A stretch of DNA of 64,000 nt from Arion vulgaris (taxonomy: Eukaryota; Mollusca; Gastropoda; Stylommatophora; Arionidae): contig CM036756.1 in assembly GCA_020796225.1 (NCBI GenBank), positions 55,954,616-56,018,615 on the forward strand. The letters run 5' to 3'. Positions 45,456-56,984 of this stretch are shown piece after piece; within the stretch, counting starts at the first letter, position 1; each line of letters begins with the position of its first letter. The notes beneath the pieces were generated by a model that was given only the letters and a program-made list of their open reading frames with translations, ran no database searches and was not told the origin of the DNA. The translations under genes were made by a program, and so were the position numbers.

Positions 45456-46310
45456 GTCTAAGAGTTCTGTTGTAAAGTGTTTTGGTTGTTGCGTGTTGTA
45501 GAACTCATCATCAGTTGCCGTGCCGACTGGCGTAGGCGATCATAGATCTCAACAAATCTCTGTCTTTGGTGTTTGCTATCAGATGTTGACACTCTACCGT
45601 GCCATGAAGTCAGGATATCCAAAATTTTCTCTGTCTTCATCTGTCTCGTCCACCCTCGATTTTACTGGTTGTCACAATGTGTTCTAAACCTCCTCTCCCC
45701 ATCACATGCCGAAAAATGATGACACCTCTTTCTTATATTGATGACACGCTTTCTCTGTGTCTTCGCTTCATTCAACACCTCAACATTAGTCATTTTAGCA
45801 GTTCATGGGATTCTCATCATTCTTCTGTAAAACCACGTCTCTGTGGCTCTCAGACTTTTTCGATCTGTGTGTTCATTGTCCATGACTCGCACCCATATGT
45901 CAGTATTTTTATACTATGTAGCACTGAATAACTCGCATTCTGATCACAACTGACAACGACTTGTTGCAGATAATGCTTCTCATTTTTAGGAACGATGTTT
46001 TTGCTTGCGCTGTTCTGATGTTACCAGGACTCCGAGATATTTAAATTGTTGCAATTGTCTTAGCTCAGTACTATTTACTGTGATGGTGCATTTTGTTAAA
46101 GTCTGCTTTTTTGATATGATCATAACTTCTATCTTATTAATATTAAAACTGAGTCCTGTTTTGTTACTTTCTGTCACAACCTTATCAACTAATTTCTGGA
46201 GCTCCATTACATTTCTTGCAATCAAGGCAGTATCATTAGCGTATCTCATATTTTTTATGGTATGTCCTCCCACAGCTATTCCAGCAATATCTTTTATAGA
46301 CATAAAAATG
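45456..46310 (-). mobile_element. LINE with mutated RT active site
   Basis: The minus-strand frame 46303-45986 is an RT palm and thumb region: 'GIAVGGHTIKNMRYANDTAL', then 'LQKLVDKVVTESNKTGLSFN' and 'FKYLGVLVTS'. The catalytic box is YAND, not YADD, so an aspartate is lost. Frame-broken C-terminal blocks follow down to 45470 ('HVMGRGGLEHIVTT', 'DILTSWHGRVS', 'YDRLRQSARQLM'). Confidence 0.85.
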
Positions 46311-46319
46311 CTTTCACAA

Positions 46320-46910
46320 TTGTAGAACTAGATAGCATAATTGTGATAGTTGTATAAGTATGAGAAGTTGAAGTTGTGAGAAAAATAAAAAAAATAGAGG
46401 ATAAATAGAGTAAACAATAAACTAGCACAGAAAGAACGACACATACAATGGAAATAGATATAGAAAGAGAAATGTGGGATACAACTAACGAAGAAAACGT
46501 CTAGAAAGCATCTTGGTAGCTGTGTTTTCTTTTGATAAACTGTAAGCTAAATCTCTGGAAAGCTGTCAGATTGACGTCTTCCAGCAGCCCTGTTAACCAT
46601 GACGTTTGGTTTAAGTTATATGTTCCTGGCTACGTCTGGTACGGCCAATGGAAATGAATAAACAGGCGTGTATCCTAACTTATTGTCAAGCAAATATGAC
46701 GACGAGTATTTAAACAGTCAAGGAATAGACAGGACGATAGTAAATAATGTGGTTGGGTCAGTTAGTCGCGACTAATTGTTTTCATCTGATTTAGTTGAAG
46801 TATTTAGATGGGAAAGCAAAGAGTTGAAGAAAGAAAGGTTGACCTAGGGAAACGCTGAAACGAACTTTACTGAGAGAGGAGAGAAATATCGGACTTGATT
46901 TTAGAGAAGA
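46320..46910. other. No feature recognised
   Basis: Purine-rich, AT-rich DNA without a recognised gene or repeat copy. Confidence 0.45.
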
Positions 46911-46914
46911 GAAT

Positions 46915-47152
46915 AGAAAAGTCGAAGGACTGACTTCATTGCACCGGGTTTTACCTCATTTGGCTCGGTCCCTCTCCGCAGAAATGTCTTGCTACCTTCC
47001 GAGAGCATTGCACAGAGCACGAACTCCGTAGCATCGGCAACAATCCTAGGGGTCTCTGGAAAAAAATGCACTTGTGGACAGAACGGCGTGGTCTGGATTC
47101 GAACCCACGACCTTGGACTTGCAAGGAAAGAGCGTGACCACATGGAGAAATT
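46915..47152 (-). repeat. SINE family D, full-length
   Basis: A minus-strand copy. The plus strand shows 'attgcaccgggttttacctc', 'cacgaactccgtagc', 'ggcaacaatcctagg' and the B box as 'ggattcgaacccacgac'. Confidence 0.82.
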
Positions 47153-47544
47153 ATTTTCAGGCCATATGTAATTTATAACGGTACGCGAGGAGTAAACTAG
47201 TTTAAATGGAAAGATTTGGGGAGGGGACGATAAATTGACATTGAGCTACATTTGGGATTGTCGTTCACTTCCCGTCACAGTTGATTCTCCAGTAACCAAG
47301 CTGACAATGAGTATATAGTCTTTCTGTGTTAGGGATTGGGATCAAACTCTGATTTATGGTATGAGGTTTTGTTATGTAAGTGGTTTAACGCTGACACTTG
47401 AGGTAGCGTAATGGTACCGAACACGTTTGAGGTCGCCCTGAGTGCAGAGTTGTCGATTCAAAACCAGTGTTCGTGTTCTTTCTAAAAGGAAAATTTGATG
47501 CATATATTTTAAAGGATAGATATATATAGCTATAGTCTTGATGC

Positions 47545-48150
47545 ATTCTTCTTTAATAATAGAGAGACGGATACACTATAAATGGTATACATTGTTCTTT
47601 AATAATAGAGAGACGGATACACTATAAATGGTATACATTGTTCTTTAATAATAGAGAGACGGATACACTATAAATGGTATACATTGTTCTTTAATAATAG
47701 AGAGACGGATACACTATAAATGGTATACATTGTTCTTTAATAATAGAGAGACGGATACACTATAAATGGTATACATTGTTCTTTAATAATAGAGAGACGG
47801 ATACACTATAAATGGTATACATTGTTCTTTAATAATAGAGAGACGGATACACTATAAATGGTATACATTGTTCTTTAATAATAGAGAGACGGGTACACTA
47901 TAAATGGTATACATTGTTCTTTAATAATAGAGAGACGGATACACTATAAATGGTATACATTGTTCTTAATAATAGGAGAGGATACACTATAAATGGTATA
48001 CATTGTTCTTTAATAATAGAGAGACGGGTCCTATAAATGGTAAACATTGTTCTTTTAATAAAGAGAGATTGATACACTATAAATGGTATGCATTGTTCTT
48101 TAATGATAGAGAGACGGATACACTATAAATGGCATACATTGTTCTTTAAG
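47545..48150. repeat. 46-bp satellite, about 13 units
   Basis: Units of 46 bp contain 'attgttctttaataatagag' and 'agacggatacactataaatg'. Units from ~47960 to 48070 have scattered deletions. A SINE family H piece follows directly. Confidence 0.94.
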
Positions 48151-48159
48151 AATAGAGAG

Positions 48160-48245
48160 GTGAGATCGAGTTCCTAGTTTTATCGGAGACGGACGATAAA
48201 ACGTAAGTCCAGTGTTTAAGGTCAACACGTAAAGAAACCATTAAT
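48160..48245 (+). repeat. SINE family H, partial
   Basis: It carries 'gtgagatcgagttcctag', 'tatcggagacggacgataaa' and 'aacacgtaaa', the reverse complement of blocks in 62120-62335. It has no head. Confidence 0.55.
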
Positions 48246-48249
48246 AATA

Positions 48250-48430
48250 ATAATAATTTCTCTCGTACCGTTATACGTTACATAGGACCTGCAAGTAATT
48301 TCTCCATACCACTCTGTCCTGGACAACTGGCTCAATATCTTCTATGGAATTGAGATGGATATTTCTCTCAGCAAAGTTTGTTTCAGGGTCTCCTTATGAT
48401 GTCCTCTTTATCTTCTTCCTCTTCTTTGGA
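48250..48430 (-). mobile_element. LINE 3' end with (ATT)n tail
   Basis: It is the same LINE end as 53190-53485 and 4305-4412: the tail is seen as 'aataataataataat', followed by 'ctcgtaccgttatacgtt' and 'tctcagcaaagtttgtttca'. Confidence 0.75.
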
Positions 48431-48614
48431 AGAAACTATTGCCGGTTGAAAATGATAAGAGTATGTTGCAAAGCCGCTGCCCTGGACGAAATGCAATAAC
48501 AAGATTAAAATAAAATTCCTACAAATATTTTCAACATCTTCAAAATGACAGCGGGGACCTTCGCCGATACTACGGATTTCATGCTCTTCCAATGTTAGAA
48601 GGAGATTTAAAAAA

Positions 48615-48840
48615 GTTAATTGCATATCCTTTACAGGACTTTGCGAATCAACTCCCAGCTTTTAACGCTGTTTGTGATTTTTCTAGGCATTAGTAGTTTG
48701 CCATTGCTTTCTGAACGGGTGGTGCCATCGTCCTTTTGTAAAATCCACGCGAAACAACTTACAACCAAGCTGTCCGCAGCGCGATTCGAGCTCAGAACGT
48801 CGGGGTTAATAGACAGAGTCACTCTCCCCTAAGCCACAGA
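48615..48840 (-). repeat. SINE family B2
   Basis: Tail 'gcatatcctttacagga', core 'tttctaggcattagtagttt', B box 'cgattcgagctcagaacg', then 'ctcccctaagccacagaaa' at the head. It is the partner of 34455-34700. Confidence 0.75.
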
Positions 48841-48841
48841 A

Positions 48842-48905
48842 AGAGATTAGAGCAGGTAAAAAGATGGTTATTCACCGATGTACAATGATGATGGTCATAT
48901 CAATA
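48842..48905 (+). repeat. Dispersed repeat G, partial
   Basis: It shows 'gagattagagcaggt' and 'caccgatgtacaatgatgat', matching the repeat at 140-240. Confidence 0.45.
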
Positions 48906-49261
48906 ATATAAAACAATTTTAAAAAGATATATTGACATATAAACCCAAACAAATCTCATTGTTGATCTTGGCATATCTTCTGCCTTTTCTGAAAACGGTT
49001 TGGTAGCGGGTTTGACACCTTCAATATCTATTGTTAACTATTTGCTTCTCCACAGGGTATGCTATTGTATCATACAGCATTTTGTTGAATATCGCGATTA
49101 TTTTTATCACGTCCGTCTAATCTTATTGTACATCTCTAGCCATTTTTTTGTATAATAATATCATTTGTTATCTTTGGTTTTTTCTTGTCTACCACACGCT
49201 GTTGTCTAGTTGGAATTCACAGGAATTTTAGTATTGTAGTTGAAGAAGAATCGGTTATAAC

Positions 49262-49525
49262 GTCGCCTGTGTGTTGCCAGGGTCCTCAAGTTGAGCAAAG
49301 AATAGTAAAACTACGACCTACAAGGCATGTCGTAAAAGGCGACTGAGTTAGGTGCCTAGGGAGCCACCCTAGTAAATAAAATTCTTTGCAGAAATCGGAT
49401 GTGCTGGCCTACTTGTAGGGGCATAACTGGCACAACGTACAATCGCTCTTAGGCTCGGATGACAAACACATCACAAAGAGTGGTTAACAAGTGATCGATA
49501 TGGGGTATTCAAAGAAGAATAAGGT
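49262..49525 (+). repeat. SINE family A, full-length
   Basis: 'cctgtgtgttgccagggtcc' at the start, 'aaggcgactgagttagg', 'ctggcctacttgtagggg' and a short GAA-rich end. Confidence 0.85.
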
Positions 49526-49694
49526 TATAACGTATAATCATACATATACACATAGACAAACATATAGACACATCGATTTTAGTATAGACACATATACAGA
49601 CACAATGATGCTCACAAATACACATTGATATACATAAGGTTTTCACATAGGCACATTGACATACATATAGACAGTGATTTTTACAGTAACCCAC

Positions 49695-49915
49695 CCCATA
49701 AGGTGTCTGTGGCGATGTAGTCGGAAGTGCCTTGCTTTCCGAAGATCTTGAGTTCCAATCTGACAGTATCGTTTTGTTCACCAGTGCACTCCCCCTCCCT
49801 AGATCCCTAGAGTTGTAGCTGGAACTAGAGTTAACCCACTCTGTAATGCTCTTGTGAGGTGGACCCCTTCTGCACAGATGGACGGACCTTATTCGGGAAC
49901 CGTTGATTCAGATCA
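49695..49915 (+). repeat. SINE family D, divergent
   Basis: 'gtgtctgtggcgatgtag' and a degraded B box 'gagttccaatctgac' precede 'agagttgtagctggaac' and a 3' end near 'ttcgggaacc'. It is closest to the copy at 912-1165. Confidence 0.6.
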
Positions 49916-49939
49916 GTTCTTCGTAGTTTTTTTGTTTTT

Positions 49940-50130
49940 TTTTGATCCAGAAGCACTTGAGCTTTGCTCGGTGCCATGGACATCGTAACCCTTCGGTTCG
50001 GTGCCACGAACACCGTAAATCTGGGGAATCTGTGGCTTTTTCTGCCATTCCGGAATTGAACCCGCACACACAGAGGATAGTCACCTGTAGTCCAACGCGC
50101 TACGAACACGCTGGGCAGACGGGCCCAGTA
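49940..50130 (-). repeat. SINE family F
   Basis: The third copy of the family, with 'gatccagaagcacttgagc', 'ggttcggtgccacgaacacc' and 'cacgctgggcagacgggc'. Confidence 0.75.
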
Positions 50131-50591
50131 GTTAAACGTAGTTCTTCGTAGTTAAACGTATTTTCTTTAAACATGCATACGCACATGCCCACAATGTATC
50201 ATATTTTACTGTTTTAAAACTAGCCATACCACCGAGCCACAGCTTAACGACACATGGGAACGCTCAGCAGTAGAAGACTGAGATGACTGGAACTTTTGAG
50301 AAGAATAAATAAAATTCGCATACCCCCATCAGGTGATGTTCTGTGAACTTTCAGAAGGTAAGAGGTTCCAAGGCAGACCATCAGATATAAGGTTTTCTGT
50401 AAGACCTCAATAAAGGACTTCTCTATCGTTTTGAGACATGGGAAAATGAACTGATGTCTGAGCTATATGGAAAACAACGTTACGCAAATGTGCATAATTT
50501 TTGGAAGAGAAACTTCAGTATGAGCTCGAAGGCAAGAGAAGCAAGCGTAAGCCCAGACGTTGTACAGCTACACACTTGCCAAATGACCGTC

Positions 50592-50852
50592 TGTTCTTCT
50601 TCTTCAAACGCTCCATATCGACCACCTGTCAACCACTCTTTGTGATTTGTATGTGATCTGAGTCAAAGAGCGATTGTACATTGTGCCAGTTGTGCGCCTA
50701 CAAGTAGGCCAATACATCCGATTTCTGCGCTGCTTTTTATTTAGTAGGGTAGCATCCCTAGGACCTACATTAGTTGCCTCTTCGACATGCATTGTAGGTT
50801 ACAGTGGTACTGTTCTTTGCTTCCCTTGTGTGTCCGACACCACGCGGGCGTG
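50592..50852 (-). repeat. SINE family A, full-length
   Basis: (GAA)n tail as 'ttcttcttcttcaaacgctc' at the left, 'gcgcctacaagtaggcc' in the middle and 'ccgacaccacgcgggcg' at the right. Confidence 0.85.
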
Positions 50853-50876
50853 ACCGTCTGTAAAGACGGAATAGAC

Positions 50877-50879
<3 letters not shown>

Positions 50880-50943
<64 letters not shown>

Positions 50944-50953
50944 TACAGACCAT

Positions 50954-51012
<59 letters not shown>
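50880..51012. repeat. Two (TA)n runs around a (CA)n
   Basis: TA runs at about 50881-50931 and 50957-51011 flank ACACAC and a repeated 'agaccattg' that also precedes the first run. Confidence 0.93.
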
Positions 51013-51016
<4 letters not shown>

Positions 51017-51187
51017 TATATAATTACATTGTCTTTCAGATGTATAACAGAACGGATAGTCCATGAAAATATATGAAAAAATATATACGTTTCATAACTT
51101 TTGCAGACCGTATGATATACACTGCCTGTAACTTCTCATTTCTAGACTCAAGGATGCTGGATGTAGGAAAGGGTCAAAACATATACT

Positions 51188-51290
51188 CATTAAAAACACG
51201 TTCTTGGCAAGATCAAACCTATCACAAAGTGTGATTAAAATTGGTCGTAAAGAACAATCGCAAAGAAGAAGAAGAAGAACTTCCGAAACT
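51188..51290 (+). repeat. SINE family C with (GAA)n tail
   Basis: 'acgttcttggcaagatc', 'tatcacaaagtgtgattaaa', 'ggtcgtaaagaac', then (GAA)n. Confidence 0.7.
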
Positions 51291-51597
51291 GAACTCATAC
51301 AAAGGACTAATGGTAAGGTCACTTTAACTACACAGTTAAAATCACAGCCTGGAACTCTTACCTACGTGCTGTTCTATATCCACTCGGACCTGGTGTCAGA
51401 AAAGTAGACCGGAAATCCATGTTGTCGTTCTCTTTCAAATGCGCAGTTGATCTTGTCGTCTGACATAGCTGCTAATGAGTTGCAGATGTGTAAAATATAA
51501 AATTATTCACACATATGTTGCGAGAGTTAGACTTAATTTAGATTGTGATAGGTTGATACAGTTGTCATATTCAATGCTAGGGAGGCGAGTACGAATA

Positions 51598-51735
51598 AAA
51601 ATGCATGCAGAAACTGGATGTGCTGGCCTACATGTTTATAGGCGTCTAACTGGCACAACGAATCCACTCTCTAAGGCGCAAATCACATACGAGCCAATGG
51701 TTTGTCTCGAACGAACAAACAAGAAGAAGAAGATA
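51598..51735 (+). repeat. SINE family A, 3' half
   Basis: It starts at 'tgcagaaactggatgtgctg' and reaches 'caagaagaagaag'. The 5' half is missing. Confidence 0.7.
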
Positions 51736-51744
51736 CTAAATTCA

Positions 51745-52095
51745 GGCGCATACCAGGGAATGAGAGAGCAGACAAGCTGGCTAAGAAGGGAATACAATTG
51801 ATACAACACAAACGCACAGTCTCGCTACCAGTAATGAAGACATATGTCAAGTGAAAATACAAAGAGTTGTGGAGGCAACAAACCCACAGCAAACACCCAC
51901 ACGGTTCAATCAGCAAACTAAACAGAAAACAGCACATAACAATCTTTCGACTTAGATCAGGTCACTGCGGGCTCAACAATCACATTCACAGAATAAAACC
52001 TGTTCAGATTGCACAGTGTGCATGTCAGACTCAAGCACATATTCCAGAGCAATTCCTGCAGTCCTGTCCATTATACGTACCAACGAAACAAAACA
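51745..52095 (+). mobile_element. LINE RNase H domain fragment
   Basis: Translation gives 'IPGNERADKLAKKGIQ', the RNase H signature around its conserved Asp, followed after stops by 'ITIFRLRSGHCGLNNH' and 'AHIPEQFLQSCPLY'. This order is the RNase H plus C-terminal tail of jockey-like LINEs. Stops make it a relic. It is similar to 7030-7335. Confidence 0.8.
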
Positions 52096-52103
52096 TGGTC
52101 TCA

Positions 52104-52265
52104 TGAACTTCATCTTCATTTGTCGTCACACTGCTACCAGGTTTTGCCCAGTATCGTGGTTCCCCGTTTTTTGTCTTGCGCTGTTCTGGTTGCTTAAAGT
52201 GATTGCTATTTTTACTCTTTGGTAGGATTCTGCCATGCCATCTAACCGTTTTTTTTCATGGTCTT
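52104..52265 (-). mobile_element. LINE 3' end
   Basis: The reverse complement matches 56760-56925: shared 'ggttagatggcat', 'ccagaacagcgcaagacaaa' and 'aacccggtagcagtgtgac'-like blocks. It is opposite to, and directly against, the RNase H fragment. Confidence 0.7.
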
Positions 52266-52699
52266 CCTCTCACCATCTTTCATATGAGGAACTCACGAGG
52301 AACTCCAACTGACATGCAGCTTCCTTTTAGGCAACCCATCTCAAGGTTTAGACAAGCATACGAAACCGTTCATGAAGAAGAAGAAATACAGAGGCATTTC
52401 TAAAGTTTGAATTATGTTACATACAATACAGTGATATTATTGTAGCTTCGTTTGGAATTCGCTAAAATGTTCGCCGTGTCTAGTCATTGAGTTTCTACGA
52501 CGTTTCATGCTTTGCTCAAGTATTCATAACTAGGACACATACTGGTCATGATCTTGTTGTACTTTCTTCTAGTGCGTCCAAGATATAGATTCTCCTGGCT
52601 AATAAATCAAAGATTGATGTCAGATAGTCATCAACGCCCTTTAACTTCTACGTGCATTTGATGGTGTTAGGGAGTCTCACCAACAGATGCTATCAGTGC

Positions 52700-52925
52700 C
52701 AAACCTGGAATCAAACGATATAAGAAAATTAGTCACAACAGAGATGACGTGTCTACGCAGAATGTTGGGAGTATCACCAAGTGGCCGATTTAGAAATGTA
52801 GATTTCAGGAAAAAGTGGGTACAACATCAATACTGAACTTTAACAAATTGAATGGTTCTGGCACATAAGCAAATTACCAACAGTACGCCTTAGAGAGCAA
52901 TGCTACTCTTCTCCCCTTCTTCCTC
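52700..52925 (+). mobile_element. LINE fragment
   Basis: It encodes 'VTTEMTCLRRMLGVSPSGRF' before decaying, the 'CLRRxLG' region that precedes the C-terminal 'GHxxR' block. It is related to 1400-1510. Confidence 0.55.
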
Positions 52926-53189
52926 TTCTTCTCTTTCCTGGGATGCCTCCTTCCATGATAGTCTTCTCTAACCCTTCGTGTCTTTTTATATATTCAAAAT
53001 AACCTCAAAATACTCATCTACCATTGATTATGAACATTGAATTGAAAATGTAATATAAATGTTAGTGATAAGTTGAAGCCCCATGTTTCATTGATAACAG
53101 AAAGCAACACAGGAGAAATGAAACAAAAATTCTAACCATTACATGGTATAACTGTGATTGGAATGTAAATACTTTTTATATAATAATAA

Positions 53190-53485
53190 TAATAATAATT
53201 CCTCTTGTACCGTTATACTTTAGATAGGGCCTGCGAGCAATTTCTCGATACCGCTCTGTCCTTTGCAACTCGCTCAATCTCTTCCATGGAACTGAGACCA
53301 ATATTTATTGCCTCTCTCAGCAAAGTTCGTTTCATGGTCACCTTAGGACGTCCTCTCTTTCTTGAACTCTCTGCATCCCACTTCAATACATGCTTTGATA
53401 TTCTTTGATCATTTCTTCTCAAGGTGTGTCCAACATATCTTCTCCTACTTATAACAGTTGTTACTAACGGTTGACCAGACATTCA
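53190..53485 (-). mobile_element. LINE C-terminus with (ATT)n tail
   Basis: An intact minus-strand frame of 89 codons reads 'YVGHTLRRNDQRISKHVLKW', 'SSRKRGRPKVTMKRTLL' and 'SMEEIERVAKDRAVSRN'. The tail appears as 'ataataataataataatt'. It is the best copy of the family also found at 4305, 12838 and 48250. Confidence 0.85.
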
Positions 53486-53639
53486 AATACTTTGTGCTGA
53501 GGTCTAAATTTCCAGCAGAGCAGTAGGTTGTAGTGTAGCAGTCTGTCTGCACTGTAAAGTATCTTTAGTAGGGCCTCACCCTGGTGAGATCATATCGATC
53601 CTTGTCTCATTGAGAATACCGGTATATTACAAGGAAGAA

Positions 53640-53702
53640 CTTAGTGAGACATGGTTACTCCCCGAAGTGCAATAATGATGTTCCTATCAATCATTCAATC
53701 AA
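53640..53702 (+). repeat. Dispersed repeat G, partial
   Basis: 'agacatggttactccccgaagtgcaataatgatg' in pieces matches the repeat at 140-240. Confidence 0.45.
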
Positions 53703-53754
53703 ACTTCAGTAGCTCAGAGTATGATAAAATGATTGTGTATATCAACATATAGGA

Positions 53755-53935
53755 CGGATTCGCGTACTGCAGAAGCGTTCGTTTGTCGACTCGGACACAG
53801 AGAGTTGTGGGTTCAATCCAACACTCGAGGTTCCACACCAGAGGAAAGGAGTTGGCCCTCCCAACTCCAACACACTATCGCGTAGAAATGTGAAGTGAAG
53901 TGACTTCATACCCAAAGGTCTGAAAAGGTTAGGAG
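53755..53935 (+). repeat. tRNA-like SINE of another family
   Basis: A B-box-like 'gtgggttcaatccaacac' lies ~45 bases after an A-box-like stretch ('gaagcgttcgtttgtcg'). The body does not match families A-H. Single copy here, so only tentative. Confidence 0.4.
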
Positions 53936-54177
53936 AAACTTTTATTTTATTATATATATATATATCAATGTGGTTATAAATCAGGATGGAGTTTTCTATC
54001 TAGCACTCTCGGTAGGATTATTGCAGGGCGGAATGGAGCATACAGATTCCAGTATGAGGAAGAAAGTTGAGGCCGTTACTGCTGCACTCAAATGATACTT
54101 TTGTCCCAAATAGTCAAGGTGCCTGTTACTTCAGGGCTGTTAGTGTGTCTGACTATTACTCAATGCTGTGGAAGGCT

Positions 54178-54436
54178 GTTATTCTTCTTACGCTCCATAT
54201 CAACCACTTGTTAACCACTCTGTATGATTTGTATATGATCTGAGCATAAGAGCGATTGTACGTTGTGCCAGTTATACACCTACAAGTAGGCCAGCATCCA
54301 ATTTCTGCGATACTTTTATTTTACTAGGGTAGCTTCCTTAGGTCCTACACCAGTCTCCTCTTACGACATGCCTTGTAGGTCGCAGTGGTACTATTCTTTG
54401 CTTCCTTGCGGGCCCCGGCATCACACAGACGCAGGT
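54178..54436 (-). repeat. SINE family A, full-length
   Basis: 'ttcttcttacgctccatatc' at the left, 'cacctacaagtaggccag', and 'ccggcatcacacagacg' at the right. Confidence 0.85.
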
Positions 54437-54449
54437 TTAAAAATGGAAT

Positions 54450-54715
54450 ATTGCATTTTGAATGGATGTCGTTTTTCAATGCTTCCCCTGAGTTTAGGTG
54501 GATCTACTGTTCTGGACATGCGGGTGTTCGCAACAAGGAGAGATCAGACATTTTTACATCAACAACACCGATCGTCGGGGAGTTGAAGATGAACAGGGAA
54601 GAATGTCCTTCGGTTTCTCTGTTGTTTCAGACATTATCATTGATATTGAATATATCCAGCGATTCAAGGAGTGTGAAATATACTTTGAACAAGCAGAACT
54701 GGGTACTTGTATAAT
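54450..54715 (+). mobile_element. LINE RNase H domain fragment
   Basis: It encodes 'WIYCSGHAGVRNKERSD' (consensus 'P/SGHxGVxGNExAD'), then 'STTPIVGELKMNREE'. Gly-Asn is changed to Asn-Lys and the Asp context is altered. It runs straight into the 44-bp satellite. Confidence 0.7.
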
Positions 54716-56280
54716 CTACTCTTGCTAATCATTTCAGTCATTCCTACAGCTGATACTTGTGTAATCTACTCTTGCTAATCATTTCAGTCATTCCTATAGC
54801 GGATACTTGTGTAATCTAATATTAATTTCAGTCATTCCTGCAGCAGGTACTTGTGTAATCTAATATTAATTTCAGTCATATCTACAGCAGGTACTTGTGT
54901 AATCTAATATTAATTTCAGTCATATCTACAGCGGGTACTTGTGTAATCTAATATTAATTTCAGTCATATCTACAGCAGGTACTTGTGTAATCTAATATTA
55001 ATTTCAGTCATATCTACAGCGGGTACTTGTGTAATCTAATATTAATTTCAGTCATATCTACAGCGGGTACTTGTGTAATCTAATATTAATTTCAGTCATA
55101 TGTACAGCAGGTACTTGTGTAATCTAATATTAATTTCAGTCATATCTACAGCGGGTACTTGTGTAATCTAATATTAATTTCAGTCATATCTACAGCTGGT
55201 ACTTGTGTAATCTAATATTAATTTCAGTCATATCTACAGCAGGTACTTGTGTAATCTAATATTAATTTCAGTCATATCTACAGCGGGTACTTGTGTAATC
55301 TAATATTAATTTCAGTCATATCTACAGCGGGTACTTGTGTAATCTAATATTAATTTCAGTCATATCTACAGCGGGTACTTGTGAATCTAAATTAATTTCA
55401 ATCATATCTAGCGGGTACTTGTGAATCAATATTAATTTAGTCATATCTACAGCGGTATTGTAATCTAATTAATTCAGTCATATCTAGCAGTACTGTGTAA
55501 TCTAATATTAATTTCATCATATCTACGTGGAATTGTAATCTAATCATTATTTCAGTCATATCACCGGGTACTTGTTAATCTATATTAATTTTAGTATATC
55601 TACAGCAGGTATTTGTAACATATTAACAGTCTATCACACGTACATTGGAATCTAATAAATTTCGTCATATTGAGGTACTTTGTAATTAATATTAATTAGT
55701 CATATCTAGGGTCTTCATTAATCTAATTTACATCAGCATATCTACAGCAGTGGTACTATTTAATCTTATTATTTCAGTCATCACACAGACGGGTACTTGT
55801 GTAATCTATATTAATTTCAGTTCAATCTTCACGAGGTTTGTGGAATCTAATGATTTACAGTGGATATCTACAGCAGGTACTTGTGTAATCTAATATAATT
55901 TCAGTCATATCACACCGATCTGGAATCTAAATAATTCAGTATATACAGGTCTTCGGTAATTCTAATTTAATTTCAGCATATCTAAGCATTATTTGAATAC
56001 ATATTCAGCGATTCACAGGGAATACTTTGAATCTAAATTAATTTCAGTCATATCTACGGTACTTTGTAATCTAATTTTTCAGTCATATCTACAGCTGGTA
56101 CTTGTGTAATCTAATTTAATCATTTCAGTCATTCCTGCAGCAGGTACTTGTGTAATCTAATATTAATTTCAGTCATATCTACAGCTGGTACTTGTGTAAT
56201 CTAATATTAATTTCAGTCATATCTACAGCGGGTACTTGTGTAATCTACTATTCATCTCTCTCAGTCATTCCTAGAAAAGG
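54704..56280. repeat. 44-bp satellite, about 35 units
   Basis: Good units are 44 bp: 'gtacttgtgtaatctaatat', 'taatttcagtcatatctaca', 'gcag'. The first two to three units are longer, with 'actcttgctaatcatttcag'. Units between about 55383 and 56090 are riddled with single-base losses, then clean units return to 56260. It begins at the end of a LINE fragment. Confidence 0.95.
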
Positions 56281-56549
56281 TACCCTGTAACTCGTATCAA
56301 AATGCCCTGCTGAACGTTTCCTGACTCCCTTGACATTTCCTGCAATTATCATGAAATGAGAAGTGACTTTCCTGTATAATAAAGCGTCCTCCACTGGGAA
56401 CATTAACGTCTAGGCAAGAAGTTCTGTTTATGAAGACACGGTTAAGTTCTGATCTGTCAAGTTCACAACAACATGGGTTGCTAGAAGTTTAACTCGGGGG
56501 AGGTGGAAGCGTGTGGTGGGGAAGGGCTGTTGTAAATAAAACCTTTAAA

Positions 56550-56930
56550 GGAAGATGTGAAATGCCTGCGAAAAGTTACCAACAACACAAGAAAAGACGG
56601 AGTGACCAACATCGGCATTAGAAAGAAAGTTGGTACAGAACCTTGCTTGAATTACTTGCTTGAAAAACAAAGAATGAAGTGGTTTGACCACTTAATAAGA
56701 ATGCAACCAAACTCACATATACAGTCTTCTACAATGGAGTACCAATAAAGAAGGTGACATAAAGACCACGAAAAATATGGTTAGATGGCATCGCAGAATT
56801 CTGTCAAAGAACAAAAATAATCACCCAAGCCGCCAGAACAGCGCAAGACAAAAACAGAAAACCACGAGACTGGGCAACAACCCGGTAGCAGTGTGACGAA
56901 AAAAGAAGAAGAAAGATGGTCGGTCCTACC
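56550..56930 (+). mobile_element. LINE C-terminus
   Basis: 'KVTNNTRKDGVTNIGIRKKV' and 'LLEKQRMKWFDHLIRMQPNS' are the block before and at the 'W-F-GHLxRM' motif of a LINE C-terminus (Gly changed to Asp here). Frame-broken blocks and a (GAA)n tail (56905-56932) follow. It pairs in type with 52104-52265. Confidence 0.75.
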
Positions 56931-56984
56931 AAATGGAAATTTACCAAATTAGAAGTCGTCTGTGATAAGAACGCTGGTATTGCT

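Noticed and set aside
8442..48150. Regular arrays as possible CRISPR loci
   Set aside because: Units are contiguous, with no unique spacers and no cas genes, and the DNA is eukaryotic.
52480..52560. 'ctacgacgtttcatgctttg' as another hammerhead-type repeat
   Set aside because: The GAAAC-like box is present on the minus strand, but there is no CTGANGA box at the right distance.
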